64,000 nt of DNA, from NCBI GenBank assembly GCA_017548045.1, contig JAFYNR010000020.1:1-64000 (forward strand), in the 5' to 3' direction. The DNA is from Clostridia bacterium. Lineage in GTDB: Bacteria > Bacillota > Clostridia > Oscillospirales > Acutalibacteraceae. A model generated the notes under the pieces. That model saw only the letters and a program-made list of their open reading frames with translations, did not search any database and was not told the origin of the DNA. Positions 6,610-16,231 of this stretch are shown piece after piece; positions within the stretch are counted from its first letter, which is position 1; each line of letters opens with the position of its first letter. Position numbers and translations under genes: made by a program.

Positions 6610-7218
6610 ATGGAAATTCAACTTAACGAACTTATTGAGCAGATTAAGAAGGATGGCGTTGACGCTGCCGAGGCTCAGGCTGCGGCTGTAATAAGCTCTG
6701 CGAAAGCCGAGGCTGAAAAGATTATTGCCGATGCAAAGGCGCAGGCGGATAAAATGATTGCCGATGCAAAAAGTGAAAACGCAAAAACAGTGAAATCGGG
6801 CGAGGATGCATTGCGTCAGGCAGGCAGAAATCTGCTTATTTCGTTCAGAGAAAGCGTTACCAAGGAGCTTAAGGCCATTACAGGCGAAAGCGTGAACGCA
6901 GTTTATTCGTCGGAGGCTTTTGCAAAGCTTATCGTAACTGCGGTTGAGGGCTGGGCAGGCAAGCCCGAGGCAGAGGATATAACCGTTATTCTCAATGCCA
7001 ATGACCTTGCAAGGCTTGAAGAAACCGTTCTTGCGGCGCTCAAGGCAAAAATGTCGGGCGGTGTTACCCTTAAAGCAAACGATAATTTTGACGGCGGCTT
7101 CCGTATTGCAGTCAATAACGGTGCGATCTATTACGATTATTCTGCCGAGGCTGTTACGGATATGCTTTCCGCATATCTCAGCCCCAGGGTTGCCGCACTT
7201 CTGAAAGAGGCTGAATAA
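6610..7218 (+). CDS. atpE: V-type ATPase subunit E (peripheral stalk)
   Basis: 202 residues. The first 75 residues are an Ala/Lys/Glu-rich coiled coil (AEAQAAAVISSAKAEAEKIIADAKAQADK), the stalk helix typical of E subunits. A globular C-terminal domain ends PRVAALLKEAE and contacts the catalytic head. ATG 6610 sits behind AAAGGAG; an in-frame ATG at 6571 lies close to the leader hairpin and is not preferred. It is the first gene of the E-DUF2764-A-B-D-I-K operon. No separate G subunit is present, so the stalk partner is unclear. Confidence 0.85.
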   Translation: MEIQLNELIEQIKKDGVDAAEAQAAAVISSAKAEAEKIIADAKAQADKMIADAKSENAKTVKSGEDALRQAGRNLLISFRESVTKELKAITGESVNAVYSSEAFAKLIVTAVEGWAGKPEAEDITVILNANDLARLEETVLAALKAKMSGGVTLKANDNFDGGFRIAVNNGAIYYDYSAEAVTDMLSAYLSPRVAALLKEAE

Positions 7219-7219
7219 T

Positions 7220-7777
7220 ATGGCTGAATATTATCTTGTATCACAGCTGCCGTCGCTTGACGGAATAAACGAAAATACGCCTATGCCCATAACGTCCGAA
7301 AGGTTTGAGGAGCTTTGTCTGAGATTTCTCGGCAAAAAGGCACAGACGGAATTTCTGAAGCTGACTCTTTCACCGCCCAGAATTCCCGAAAAATCATCTT
7401 CACCCCTTGCGGAAAAATGGAATGAAGGGGAGAGGAATCTTCGCCTTGCGCTGGCGAAAATCCGTGCGGAGAAGATGAATAAGAATTTTGACGGGGACGG
7501 GGAATGCTTCTCTCCCGTGCTTTTGCAGGCTGTACGCACGGCGGTTGAAAGCGAAAGCCCAATGGAGGCTGAAAAATTCCTCAATAAATACCGTCTTGAT
7601 TTTCTTGAAACGCTCAGACCTGCCGATTCTTTTTCGCAGGAATTCGTATTTTATTACGGGCTCAAGCTCAGGCTCATTGAGCGCATAAGAAAGTTTGACA
7701 CGGAAAGCGGAGAAGCCGCATACAGAAATATCTATAACTCCATTATGAATGGTGAAAAAACGGAGGTTATACAATGA
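7220..7777 (+). CDS. DUF2764-like V-ATPase operon protein (probable C-subunit-type component)
   Basis: 185 residues starting MAEYYLVSQLPSLDG, which resembles the DUF2764 family found between atpE and atpA in Bacteroidetes, spirochaete and chlamydial-type V-ATPase operons. It is mostly helical with no membrane segment. It occupies the place where classical operons have subunit C, the connector between rotor and membrane part. That role is inference. It starts one base after atpE and overlaps atpA by four bases (ATGA), so it is tightly co-translated. Confidence 0.7.
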   Translation: MAEYYLVSQLPSLDGINENTPMPITSERFEELCLRFLGKKAQTEFLKLTLSPPRIPEKSSSPLAEKWNEGERNLRLALAKIRAEKMNKNFDGDGECFSPVLLQAVRTAVESESPMEAEKFLNKYRLDFLETLRPADSFSQEFVFYYGLKLRLIERIRKFDTESGEAAYRNIYNSIMNGEKTEVIQ

Positions 7778-9543
7778 CCGAAAACAAAGGTAAGGTAGTA
7801 AGCGTTAACGGCAACCTTGTATCCGTAAGGTTTGAGGGCAACGTTTCGATGAACGAAATATGCTACGTTATCGTTGACGATACAAAGCTTAAAAGCGAGG
7901 TTATCCGTATCCGCGGCGACATCGCTCAGATTCAGGTTTACGAAATGACGGGAGGCATAAAGTGCGGCGACGCCGTTGAGTTTACGGGCGAAATGCTTTC
8001 CGCACAGCTTGGTCCCGGTCTTCTGGGTCAGGTTTACGACGGACTTCAGAATCCTCTGCCCGTTCTTGCGGAGCAGGCAGGCTGGTTCCTTGAAAGAGGA
8101 AATTATGCCGACGGTCTTAATGCTGAAAAGAAATGGGAATTCACTCCCACGGCCAAGGTCGGTGACGTTCTCCGTGCAGGCGAATATTTCGGCACCGTTC
8201 CCGAAGGTCCTTTTACTCATAAAATTTTCGTGCCCTTCAATCTTCTCGGCACCTATACTCTGAAATCCGTTGCAGAAAAGGGTGAATACACCGTTAACGA
8301 AACCGTTGCGGTTCTTGCGGATGAAAGAGGCAGAGAAATTCCCGTTTCAATGTCGTTCAGATGGCCCGTAAAAAGAGCCGTCAGATGCTATACCGAAAGG
8401 CTTGCACCCGTTGAAACAATGGAAACGAAGGTTCGTCTTATCGACTCCTTCTTCCCCGTTGCAAAGGGCGGAACCTACTGCACACCCGGCCCCTTCGGCG
8501 CAGGCAAAACCGTTCTTCAGCATACCACCTCAAAGTATGCGGATGTTGATATCGTTATCATCGCCGCCTGCGGTGAGCGTGCAGGTGAGGTTGTTGAAAC
8601 AATAACCGAATTCCCCGAGCTTACCGACCCCAGAACGGGCCGTTCGCTTATGGGACGAACCATTATCATATGCAACACTTCGTCAATGCCCGTTGCATCC
8701 CGTGAAGCATCGGTTTATACCTCAGTAACCCTTGCGGAATATTACCGCCAGATGGGTCTGAACGTTCTTCTGCTTGCAGACTCAACTTCACGCTGGGCGC
8801 AGGCACTGCGTGAAATGTCGGGCAGACTTGAAGAAATTCCCGGCGAGGAAGCCTTCCCTGCATACCTTGAATCATATATTGCCGCCTTCTATGAAAGAGC
8901 AGGCTGTGTTATTCTTCCCGACGGAAGCAAGGGCTCCGTTACAATCGGCGGCACCGTTTCTCCCGCAGGCGGTAACTTTGAAGAGCCCGTTACACAGGCA
9001 ACCCTCAAGGTTGTAGGCGCATTCCACGGTCTTTCCCGTGAACGCTCCGATGCAAGAAAATATCCTGCAATCGACCCGCTGATTTCCTGGTCAAAATACA
9101 AGACCGTTACTGATTCCGAAAAATCGGCCTTCTGCAAGAATATTCTTTTTGAAGGCAACGAAATCGGCTCGATGATGAAGGTTATCGGCGAAGAAGGCAC
9201 AACCATTGAGGATTATGTTACCTATCTTAAATCCGAAATGCTTGATGCCGTTTATCTTCAGCAGAATTCCTTTGACCTTGTTGATGCAAACTGCACCAGA
9301 GAGCGTCAGAGATACGTAACGGATAAGCTGATATACGTGCTGGGCAGTGAATATGCCCTTGACGATAAAGACGGCGCAAGAAGCTACTTCAACCGTATGC
9401 GTCAGAAGTTCATTGACTGGAATTATACGGAATTCCGAAGCGAGGCTTTTGCCGGTGCAGAGGCTGAAATCGATGCAATGTATGCAGACGGTAAGGGCAG
9501 GCTGTCCGCGTCGGCAGAGCTTTTGTTAAAGGACGGTGAGTGA
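7774..9543 (+). CDS. atpA: V-type ATPase catalytic subunit A
   Basis: 589 residues. It hydrolyses or makes ATP in the A3B3 head. Beta-barrel region 1-70, then the A-subunit-specific insertion (about 110-190), then the nucleotide domain with P-loop GPFGAGKT (239-246). Downstream, [40 protein letters not shown] (split across the conserved Walker B region) and a helical C-terminal domain are typical. Length matches the family (about 580-590). ATG 7774 lies behind CGGAGG and overlaps the previous stop. Confidence 0.97.
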   Translation: MTENKGKVVSVNGNLVSVRFEGNVSMNEICYVIVDDTKLKSEVIRIRGDIAQIQVYEMTGGIKCGDAVEFTGEMLSAQLGPGLLGQVYDGLQNPLPVLAEQAGWFLERGNYADGLNAEKKWEFTPTAKVGDVLRAGEYFGTVPEGPFTHKIFVPFNLLGTYTLKSVAEKGEYTVNETVAVLADERGREIPVSMSFRWPVKRAVRCYTERLAPVETMETKVRLIDSFFPVAKGGTYCTPGPFGAGKTVLQHTTSKYADVDIVIIAACGERAGEVVETITEFPELTDPRTGRSLMGRTIIICNTSSMPVASREASVYTSVTLAEYYRQMGLNVLLLADSTSRWAQALREMSGRLEEIPGEEAFPAYLESYIAAFYERAGCVILPDGSKGSVTIGGTVSPAGGNFEEPVTQATLKVVGAFHGLSRERSDARKYPAIDPLISWSKYKTVTDSEKSAFCKNILFEGNEIGSMMKVIGEEGTTIEDYVTYLKSEMLDAVYLQQNSFDLVDANCTRERQRYVTDKLIYVLGSEYALDDKDGARSYFNRMRQKFIDWNYTEFRSEAFAGAEAEIDAMYADGKGRLSASAELLLKDGE

Positions 9544-9545
9544 TA

Positions 9546-10841
9546 ATGAATAAGGTTTTCAACAGAATAGAATCCATTACGGGTAACGTTATCACCGTCA
9601 GAGCAGAGGGTGTAAAATACCGCGAGCTTGCTCAGATAAACACCCGTTTCGGCAAATCCCTTGCCGAGGTAAATAAAATCGACGGCGATATTGTTTCGCT
9701 TCAGGTTTTTGCAGGCGGTCAGGGCGTTTCAACGGGCGACGAGGTCCGTTTCCTCGGCAGTGAAATGAAGGTTTCCTTCAGCGAGGATTTGCTGGGCAGA
9801 ATTTTCAACGGCTCGGGCGAGCCCAGGGATAAAGGCCCTGCGCTTACCGACAATATGAAGCCCATCGGCGGTCCCTCCGTTAACCCCACAAAGCGTATTC
9901 TGGCGAACCGTATGATGAGAACGAACATCCCTATGATTGATATGTTCAACACTCTCGTCGTTTCCCAGAAGCTTCCCATATTCTCCATTTCGGGCGAGCC
10001 TTATAATCAGCTTCTTGCAAGAATTGCCCTGCAGGCTGAGGCAGACGTTATCGTTCTGGGCGGTATGGGTCTTAAATATGACGACTTCCTCTACTTCAAA
10101 GAGGAGCTTTCAAACGGCGGTGCGCTGAGCAAAACGGTTATGTTCATTCATACCGCATCGGACCCCACCGTTGAATGTATGATGATTCCCGATATGGCGC
10201 TTGCGGTTGCAGAACAGTTTGCGCTTCAGGATAAGGACGTTCTTGTTCTTCTCACGGATATGACAAACTTTGCGGACGCAATGAAAGAAATTGCCATTAC
10301 TCAGGAGCAGGTTCCCTCAAACCGAGGCTATCCGGGTGACCTTTATTCACAGCTTGCGTCACGCTACGAAAAGGCGGTTGACTTCAACGATTCAGGCTCC
10401 GTTACCGTTCTTGCGGTTACGACAATGCCCGGCGATGACGTTACCCACCCCGTTCCCGATAACACGGGCTATATCACCGAGGGTCAGTATTACCTCAAAG
10501 GCGGACGCATTGAGCCTTTCGGTTCACTTTCACGACTCAAACAGAACGTTAACGGCAAAACCCGTAAGGACCACCGTGCGCTTATGGATGCAATGATACG
10601 CCTGTATTCCTCATACAAAGAAACCGTTGAGAAGAAGAATATGGGCTTTGCAATGACACGCTGGGATGAAAAGCTTCTCAGATACGGTCAGCTTTTCGAA
10701 AGCGAGCTTATGGACCTTTCGGTTAACCTTTCCCTTGAAGAAGCTCTTGACCTTGGCTGGAAAATTCTTGCAAGGTGCTTCGAAAAGGATGAAACAGGCA
10801 TAAAATCCGACCTTACCGACGAATTCTGGTATAACAAGTAA
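9546..10841 (+). CDS. atpB: V-type ATPase regulatory subunit B
   Basis: 431 residues. The non-catalytic partner of A in the head ring. It has the same fold but no GxxxxGKT P-loop ([15 protein letters not shown] in its place), as expected for [35 protein letters not shown] and [31 protein letters not shown] are family hallmarks found across the middle of the protein. ATG 9546, two bases after the atpA stop, is preferred to the in-frame GTG 9540. Confidence 0.97.
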   Translation: MNKVFNRIESITGNVITVRAEGVKYRELAQINTRFGKSLAEVNKIDGDIVSLQVFAGGQGVSTGDEVRFLGSEMKVSFSEDLLGRIFNGSGEPRDKGPALTDNMKPIGGPSVNPTKRILANRMMRTNIPMIDMFNTLVVSQKLPIFSISGEPYNQLLARIALQAEADVIVLGGMGLKYDDFLYFKEELSNGGALSKTVMFIHTASDPTVECMMIPDMALAVAEQFALQDKDVLVLLTDMTNFADAMKEIAITQEQVPSNRGYPGDLYSQLASRYEKAVDFNDSGSVTVLAVTTMPGDDVTHPVPDNTGYITEGQYYLKGGRIEPFGSLSRLKQNVNGKTRKDHRALMDAMIRLYSSYKETVEKKNMGFAMTRWDEKLLRYGQLFESELMDLSVNLSLEEALDLGWKILARCFEKDETGIKSDLTDEFWYNK

Positions 10842-10852
10842 GGGGGATATAA

Positions 10853-11485
10853 GTGGCAAAAATCAAACTGACTAAAAATGAGTTAAAGATACAGAAGGAT
10901 GCCCTCAAGATGTATCGGAGATATTTGCCTACTCTGACACTTAAAAAACAGCAGCTTCAGGCTGAAATACGCACCATTGAAGCAAAAGCTCAGGCGGTAA
11001 GAAAAGAACGCGAAAGCCTTGAAAAAGGCTTTGCCTCCTGGATTGCCGTTTTCAGCGAAACGGAAGCCTTCCCCGAGGGGATAATTTCCGTTCGCAATAT
11101 CCGTAAGGGTACGGGCAACGTAGCGGGTGTTTCCATTCCCGTTTACGAAGGTGCGGATTTCTCGCGGGGCGATTACGATTTATACGAAACTCCGCTGTGG
11201 GTGGATATTGCCGCAAACCATATGGAAAAGGCAATGTCTCTTGACCTTGAGGCGGAAGTGTTGGATGAGCAGGTAAGGCTTCTCGGGCAGGAGCTTCGTG
11301 CAACCTCCCAGAGAGTGAACCTGTTTGAAAAGGTGAAAATCCCCGAAACGGAGGAGAACATCAGAAAAATCTCAATCTATATGGCGGATCAGCAGGTCAG
11401 CGCCGTTGTCCGTTCAAAAATTTCAAAACGCAAAATTGCGGCACGCAATGAAATATCTTCGGAAACGGAGGTGTGGTCATTATGA
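10853..11485 (+). CDS. atpD: V-type ATPase subunit D (central shaft)
   Basis: 210 residues from GTG 10853 behind AGGGGGAT. The N-terminus (KIKLTKNELKIQKDALKMYRRYLPTLTLKKQQLQ) and C-terminal segment (EKVKIPETEENIRKISIYMADQQVSAVVRSKISK) are the two long antiparallel helices of the rotating shaft; LKKQQLQ is a family motif. The last four bases overlap the start of atpI. Subunit F, which normally binds D, has no gene in this operon. Confidence 0.93.
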   Translation: MAKIKLTKNELKIQKDALKMYRRYLPTLTLKKQQLQAEIRTIEAKAQAVRKERESLEKGFASWIAVFSETEAFPEGIISVRNIRKGTGNVAGVSIPVYEGADFSRGDYDLYETPLWVDIAANHMEKAMSLDLEAEVLDEQVRLLGQELRATSQRVNLFEKVKIPETEENIRKISIYMADQQVSAVVRSKISKRKIAARNEISSETEVWSL

Positions 11486-13392
11486 TAGTGCCTATGAAAA
11501 AGGTTTCTCTCATAATTACGGGAGATAAAAAATCCGATACCCTCAGAAAGCTCCGTAAGCTGGGCATTCTTCACGTTGAGGCGGCAGAAGGCTCGGGCAG
11601 AAGGCTTGAAATGCTCAAAGAAAAAGCGGCTTTGCTGGAAAGTGCCTTGTTCAGCATATCGGATAAGAAAAACAAAAAAACGCAGCAGGAAAGCATTGAT
11701 TCTGAAAAGGCTTTTTCCGCCGCAAGGGAAATTATTGACCTTGAGGAAGAAAAGAAGCTTTGCACCGCGCGTAAAATAACTCTCGCCGCAGAGCTTGACC
11801 GACTTTCTGTCTGGGGCGAAATCGACCCCTCGGAGCTTGAAATTCTTGCTGAAAAGGGCATTGACCTTGTACTTTATGAAATGCCCGTCTCCGAATACGC
11901 AAAGCTGGGCGAAAACGCAAAGACCCTGCCTTTGCAAAAAACGAAAGCATCCGTAAGATTCCTGCTTGTCAAGTCGGAAACGGAAGAAGAAGCGGTAAAT
12001 TCTCTTAAAGCCTACCGCCTTGAAATGCCCGAAAAATCAACAGCTGAAATGAAGCTTGAAGCCGAAAAGCTTGAGGGCAGGCTCAGGGAAATTGACGAAA
12101 AGATTTCATCCTTCGCGGCTTTTGCCGAAAGCATAAAAAAGGTAATCGGTGTCTGCGGAAAGGAAATTGAATTTGAAATTTATGAAACGGGAATGGTTAA
12201 TGAAAATCTTTCAGATATAACCGTTTCATATTTCACGGGCTACGTTGAGGAGGAAAACGTTGACCGCCTCAAAAAGACCGCAAAGGAATATTCCTGGGGA
12301 CTTCTCATTGAAGACCCCACACCGGAGGATAACGTTCCCACAAAGCTTAAGAATAATAAATTCGTAAGCCTTATTTATCCGCTGACCGATTTTCTCGGCA
12401 CGGTGCCCGGTTATTTCGAATATGATATTTCGGGCTGGTTTCTGGGCTTCATCCTCATTTTCTTCGGGATTATCTTTGGTGACGGCGGCTACGGACTTCT
12501 CATCACTGCCGTTACGGGAGCTTTGATTGCAAAGAATCTTGCATCAAAAAAGAAGATTCCCCCTGCGTTTCTGCTGATAGGTCTGTTCGGCTTATCAACA
12601 ATTCTGTGGGGAACCGTAACCTGCACCTGGTTCGGACTTTCACCCGAACAGCTTCCTCTGTGGCTTCAGAAAATGTCAATTCCCGTTATCTCCAACGTTT
12701 ATGCGGATAAAATATGGTATCCCTTCTGGACAAACGGCGAATACGGCCTGACCACCGCCCAGAATCTTCAGATTTTCTGCTTCTCGCTGGCTCTTATTCA
12801 GCTTACCGTGGCGCACATCAAGGTTGCCTCACGCAACAGAAAATCAATAAAAATTCTCGGTGACATCGGCTCGATAATGCAGCTTCTGGGCATATTCTAC
12901 GTTGTGCTCAGCTTCGTTGTAAATGCGCAGGTTTTTCCCTTCGGCCTTGTAATCGGCGGCGTGCCCGTGGGCACGGTTGCGCTGGTGATGGTTATTGCAG
13001 GCTTCGTTATGAGCTTCGTATTTTCAAATTACGAGGGTAACATCCTCAAATCGGTTCTCGAAAGCCTGAAAAACATCGTTTCCGTTCTGCTGGGCGTTGT
13101 CAACGTATTCTCGGATATCGTGTCTTATATCCGTCTGTGGGCAGTCGGTTTGGCAGGTGCGGCAATTTCCGCAACGGTCAACGAGCTTGCAAGCCCCTTG
13201 CTGGGTAACTTCCTGTTTATGATAATTGCCATTGTGCTTCTTGTATTCGGTCACGGACTGAATATGATTCTTAACGTTCTTTCAGTTATCGTTCACGGAA
13301 TACGACTCAACACACTGGAATTCTCATCGCATCTTGATATGTCCTGGAGCGGACATAAATTCAGCCCCTTTGAAGAACAAATTGAAAATTAA
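11482..13392 (+). CDS. atpI: V-type ATPase membrane subunit I (a-type stator)
   Basis: 636 residues from ATG 11482 behind GGAGGTG. The N-terminal 300 residues are cytosolic, with two coiled-coil stretches that contact the peripheral stalk. The C-terminal half has about seven membrane helices (first helix FLGFILIFFGIIFGDGGYG). SYIRLWAVGLAGAAISATVNELA carries the conserved Arg helix that faces the ion-binding Glu of the K ring, and HGIRLNTLEFSSH near the end is typical. Length fits bacterial and archaeal I subunits. Confidence 0.94.
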   Translation: MIVPMKKVSLIITGDKKSDTLRKLRKLGILHVEAAEGSGRRLEMLKEKAALLESALFSISDKKNKKTQQESIDSEKAFSAAREIIDLEEEKKLCTARKITLAAELDRLSVWGEIDPSELEILAEKGIDLVLYEMPVSEYAKLGENAKTLPLQKTKASVRFLLVKSETEEEAVNSLKAYRLEMPEKSTAEMKLEAEKLEGRLREIDEKISSFAAFAESIKKVIGVCGKEIEFEIYETGMVNENLSDITVSYFTGYVEEENVDRLKKTAKEYSWGLLIEDPTPEDNVPTKLKNNKFVSLIYPLTDFLGTVPGYFEYDISGWFLGFILIFFGIIFGDGGYGLLITAVTGALIAKNLASKKKIPPAFLLIGLFGLSTILWGTVTCTWFGLSPEQLPLWLQKMSIPVISNVYADKIWYPFWTNGEYGLTTAQNLQIFCFSLALIQLTVAHIKVASRNRKSIKILGDIGSIMQLLGIFYVVLSFVVNAQVFPFGLVIGGVPVGTVALVMVIAGFVMSFVFSNYEGNILKSVLESLKNIVSVLLGVVNVFSDIVSYIRLWAVGLAGAAISATVNELASPLLGNFLFMIIAIVLLVFGHGLNMILNVLSVIVHGIRLNTLEFSSHLDMSWSGHKFSPFEEQIEN

Positions 13393-13403
13393 GGAGAATA
13401 GTT

Positions 13404-13829
13404 ATGAATTTAGGATTATTAGCAACAGCTTTATCAATGGGTATTGCCGCAATCGGCTCCGCAATCGGTATCGGTATTGCAGGTCAGGCATCAATCGGTG
13501 CCTGGAAAAAGTGTTATATGAGCAACAAGGCGGCTCCCTTCATCCTTACGGTTTTCGCAGGTGCTCCTCTTACTCAGACAATCTACGGCTTCCTTCTTAT
13601 GCAGCAGATGACGGGTGCGGATAAAGACCCTGCATTCCTTTTCGGCCTCGGTATCGCATCGGGCATAGCAATGGCAGTTTCGGCCGTTGTTCAGGGTAAG
13701 GCAGGCGCCGCAGGCGCAGATGCTCTTGCAGAAACAGGCAAAGGCTTCTCACAGTACATTACCGTTGTCGGTCTTTGCGAAACGGTTGCGCTTTTTGCCC
13801 TTGTTTTCAGCATGGTTGCACTCGGCTGA
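13404..13829 (+). CDS. atpK: V-type ATPase rotor-ring subunit K, Na+-type ligands
   Basis: 141 residues with four membrane helices (a duplicated hairpin). Ion-site candidates match the Enterococcus hirae NtpK Na+ site: Thr57-Gln58 in PLTQTIYG, Gln97 in VVQGKAG, and Glu126 in GLCETVALF. The Glu in helix 4 only, with none in helix 2, is the V-type arrangement. Na+ coupling is inferred from these side chains. It is the last gene of the operon and is followed by a bidirectional terminator. Confidence 0.95.
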   Translation: MNLGLLATALSMGIAAIGSAIGIGIAGQASIGAWKKCYMSNKAAPFILTVFAGAPLTQTIYGFLLMQQMTGADKDPAFLFGLGIASGIAMAVSAVVQGKAGAAGADALAETGKGFSQYITVVGLCETVALFALVFSMVALG

Positions 13830-13840
13830 TAAAAAAATTA

Positions 13841-13868
13841 AACCCCCTCACCGAGGGGGTTATTTTAT
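13841..13868. terminator. Bidirectional terminator between atpK and the isomerase gene
   Basis: AACCCCCTC (13841-13849) pairs with GAGGGGGTT (13853-13861). T-rich sequence follows on the + strand and AAAAAAATT precedes, so it can serve both convergent genes. Confidence 0.9.
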
Positions 13869-14737
13869 TTGTAATTTTCAATTTTTGCAATCATTTTTCT
13901 GCCTATCTGTGCGGCAAGCTTCAGACCCGTTTCGGTTTCTTCGTAATTGAGGGAATCGAAGAAATGCTGGGTTTCGAAGTTGAAATCACCTTTGTAATCA
14001 ACGTCGGCAAGCGCTTTGGTGATTTCATCCCAGTTCATTTCGCTGAGCCCCGGCAGAGTGTGCATATCATCCCTGTAATCGTTATCGTGTACGTGCAGTG
14101 CACCCAACCTTTTGCCCAGCACTCTTATGCAGTCCTGAGGCTCTCTGCCGGCAAGGGCACAGTGCCCCGTATCAATGCAGGCAACGAACATTTCACTGCC
14201 CATTTCATCAACGTATCTTGCGTGCTCGTAGGGGTTACTGCATATGCTGCCTCTTGTGGTGCCTGCTTTACTGTCTTTATACCACATATTTTCGCAGGCA
14301 AGCTTCACGCCGTATTCCTCGGCATAGGGGAGAAGTGCCTTGAAATATTTCATATTACGCTCAAAAATAAGCTCCTCGTTGCCGATGTATTCGCCTGTGC
14401 CCACGGGATGCACAACAAGGGTTTTAATTCCCATAAGCCCTGCAATTTCAATAACCTTTTTGTTCTTTTCAAGCAGAAGTCTTTGGGCTTCCTCACGGGT
14501 TTCGGCAGGAATATTCGTCAGTGCGTGTGCCTGGTTGAAATATACGCCGTTCTTTTTTGCGGCTTCGCAAAGCAGGTCAATATGCTTTTTGTATTCGTCG
14601 GTGCCCAGAGGGTGACCCTCCTTCAGCATAAACGTCATCGAATAATCTATTGCGTCAAAGCCTGCCTTTGCAATCATCTCAACGGCTTTGAATTCTCCGA
14701 ATTTTGAGGCACAGCCCGTTGTCTGAGATAAAATCAT
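13865..14737 (-). CDS. Sugar phosphate isomerase/epimerase (AP-endonuclease-2-type TIM barrel)
   Basis: 290 residues. The TIM-barrel pattern of xylose-isomerase-like proteins is clear: FDAIDYSMTFML early, LVVHPVG, LACENMW (metal-ligand Glu), FVACIDTGHCALAG (Asp/His ligands), LGALHVHDNDY and DFNFETQHF (last Glu). These are the usual Glu-Asp-His-Glu divalent metal ligands. Substrate is unknown. The start is ATG 14737, seven bases after GGAGGG, rather than the ATG at 14743 that abuts it. Divergent from the ADP-ribosylglycohydrolase gene, with which it may share a pathway. Confidence 0.85.
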   Translation of the reverse strand: MILSQTTGCASKFGEFKAVEMIAKAGFDAIDYSMTFMLKEGHPLGTDEYKKHIDLLCEAAKKNGVYFNQAHALTNIPAETREEAQRLLLEKNKKVIEIAGLMGIKTLVVHPVGTGEYIGNEELIFERNMKYFKALLPYAEEYGVKLACENMWYKDSKAGTTRGSICSNPYEHARYVDEMGSEMFVACIDTGHCALAGREPQDCIRVLGKRLGALHVHDNDYRDDMHTLPGLSEMNWDEITKALADVDYKGDFNFETQHFFDSLNYEETETGLKLAAQIGRKMIAKIENYK

Positions 14738-14800
14738 ATGCATCCCTCCTTTTTACATCTTACCATTTTTAATTTTTTTGTCAACGGAATAAAAAGTGCT

Positions 14801-14828
14801 TTGAAAATTCTTTTCGATGTGGTATGAT
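14801..14828 (+). promoter_or_regulatory. Promoter of the ADP-ribosylglycohydrolase operon
   Basis: TTGAAA (14801-14806), 16 bp, TATGAT (14823-14828), followed within 15 bases by the AGAGGTGA ribosome site. Confidence 0.6.
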
Positions 14829-14850
14829 AATTTCTGCAAGAGGTGATTTT

Positions 14851-16221
14851 GTGTTTATCAAAATTTACGATACGGAAATTGAATTTGACTATAATCAGGC
14901 CGACGGCTTCAACCGATATGCCGATGATATTATGGCGGAGTATAATCAGTGCCTTGAAGAAGGAATTGAGGTTGAAAAATATAAGGCGCTGTTTGAATCC
15001 GTTGCCGCAATGGAAAGCGGTGCGGAGAAAAACCGTATGAGCAACACTGTTTACGAAACGGTTATTGGTGCGGATATGCAAGCCGATTATAAATATGATG
15101 AGCCCAACGACCTGAAAGGTATAAAGAAACTCAGAAAGCATTATGAGTATAAAACGGTTATGCCCGATGCCGAAGCCCTGAGAAAGAAGCTTCTCGGTGC
15201 CTGGACGGGCAGAGCCTGCGGCTGTCTTCTGGGGAAGCCCGTTGAATGTATAAGAAGCAACGAGCTTATTCCTCTGCTTAAGGAAACGGGAAATTACCCC
15301 ATGCACCGCTATATTCTCAGCTCCGATATTACCGATGAAGTCTGCTCTCACTATAAATTCTGGCTTCGTGACAAGTGCTATGCCGATACGGTTGACGGTA
15401 TGCCTGTTGATGACGACACGAATTACGTTGTGCTTGCGCAGAAGATTATTGAGGACTGCGGCAGAAAGTTTGACTCTGAGGATGTTGCAACGGCGTGGCT
15501 TAAATATCAGTCGGTTTATTCCTATTTTACTGCCGAAAGAATTGCATACATAAACTTCATCAACTGCATCAAGCCTCCCGCATCCGCAATGTATAAGAAC
15601 GTGTGCCGTGAGTGGATAGGCGCGCAAATACGCGGCGATTACTTCGGCTATATCAATCCGGGCAATCCCGAGGCGGCGGCAAAAATGGCGTATACCGACG
15701 CGAGAATTTCTCACGTGAAAAACGGTATTTACGGCGAAATGCTTGCTTCTGCAATGATAGCCTGTGCCGCAGTGACGGAAAGCATTGACGATATTATTCT
15801 GGGCGGTCTTGCTCAGATTCCGTCAACCTCAAGGCTTTTTGAAGAGGTTATGAGGATTTTTGACGGTTATAAAAGCGGCGTAACCCTTGATGAATGCCGT
15901 GAGTATATCAATTCACGCTATGACCAGTACACCGACCACGGCTGGTGTCACACCATTTCAAACGCAATGATTGTTGTTGCCGCCCTTCTCTACGGTGAGG
16001 GTGATTTCGGCAGGTCAATCTGCATTGCCGTTGAAAGTGCGTTCGATACGGATTGCAACGGCGCAACCGTCGGCTCAGTGCTCGGTATGAGAGGCGGAAT
16101 AGACTGTATCGATGAATACTGGAGGAAACCCGTGAACGGCAGAATCCACACCTCGATTTTCGGGGTAGGCACAGTTGACATTGAAAAAGCGGTTGATAAA
16201 ACACTTGAACACATAAAGTGA
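14851..16221 (+). CDS. ADP-ribosylglycohydrolase (DraG) family protein
   Basis: 456 residues from GTG 14851, just downstream of AGAGGTGATTTT. The first 110 residues are a charged helical extension not typical of short family members. The catalytic domain then shows LLGAWTGRACGCLLGKPVE (the family usually has GDALG at this turn), PVDDDTNY (metal-binding DDT) and FDTDCNGATVGSVLG (the C-terminal DTD metal motif). Two of three metal motifs are intact. The family removes ADP-ribose from proteins or small molecules; many gut clostridial members have unknown substrates. Ten bases separate it from the next gene, a secreted beta-helix protein. Confidence 0.88.
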   Translation: MFIKIYDTEIEFDYNQADGFNRYADDIMAEYNQCLEEGIEVEKYKALFESVAAMESGAEKNRMSNTVYETVIGADMQADYKYDEPNDLKGIKKLRKHYEYKTVMPDAEALRKKLLGAWTGRACGCLLGKPVECIRSNELIPLLKETGNYPMHRYILSSDITDEVCSHYKFWLRDKCYADTVDGMPVDDDTNYVVLAQKIIEDCGRKFDSEDVATAWLKYQSVYSYFTAERIAYINFINCIKPPASAMYKNVCREWIGAQIRGDYFGYINPGNPEAAAKMAYTDARISHVKNGIYGEMLASAMIACAAVTESIDDIILGGLAQIPSTSRLFEEVMRIFDGYKSGVTLDECREYINSRYDQYTDHGWCHTISNAMIVVAALLYGEGDFGRSICIAVESAFDTDCNGATVGSVLGMRGGIDCIDEYWRKPVNGRIHTSIFGVGTVDIEKAVDKTLEHIK

Positions 16222-16231
16222 GGCACATAAA

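Noticed and set aside
13775-14707. 310-codon frame opposite the isomerase gene
   Set aside because: Antisense shadow of a clear TIM-barrel gene, with no family features of its own.
14734-15714. 326-codon frame opposite the ADP-ribosylglycohydrolase
   Set aside because: Antisense to well-supported metal motifs; long frames on the opposite strand are common at this codon usage.
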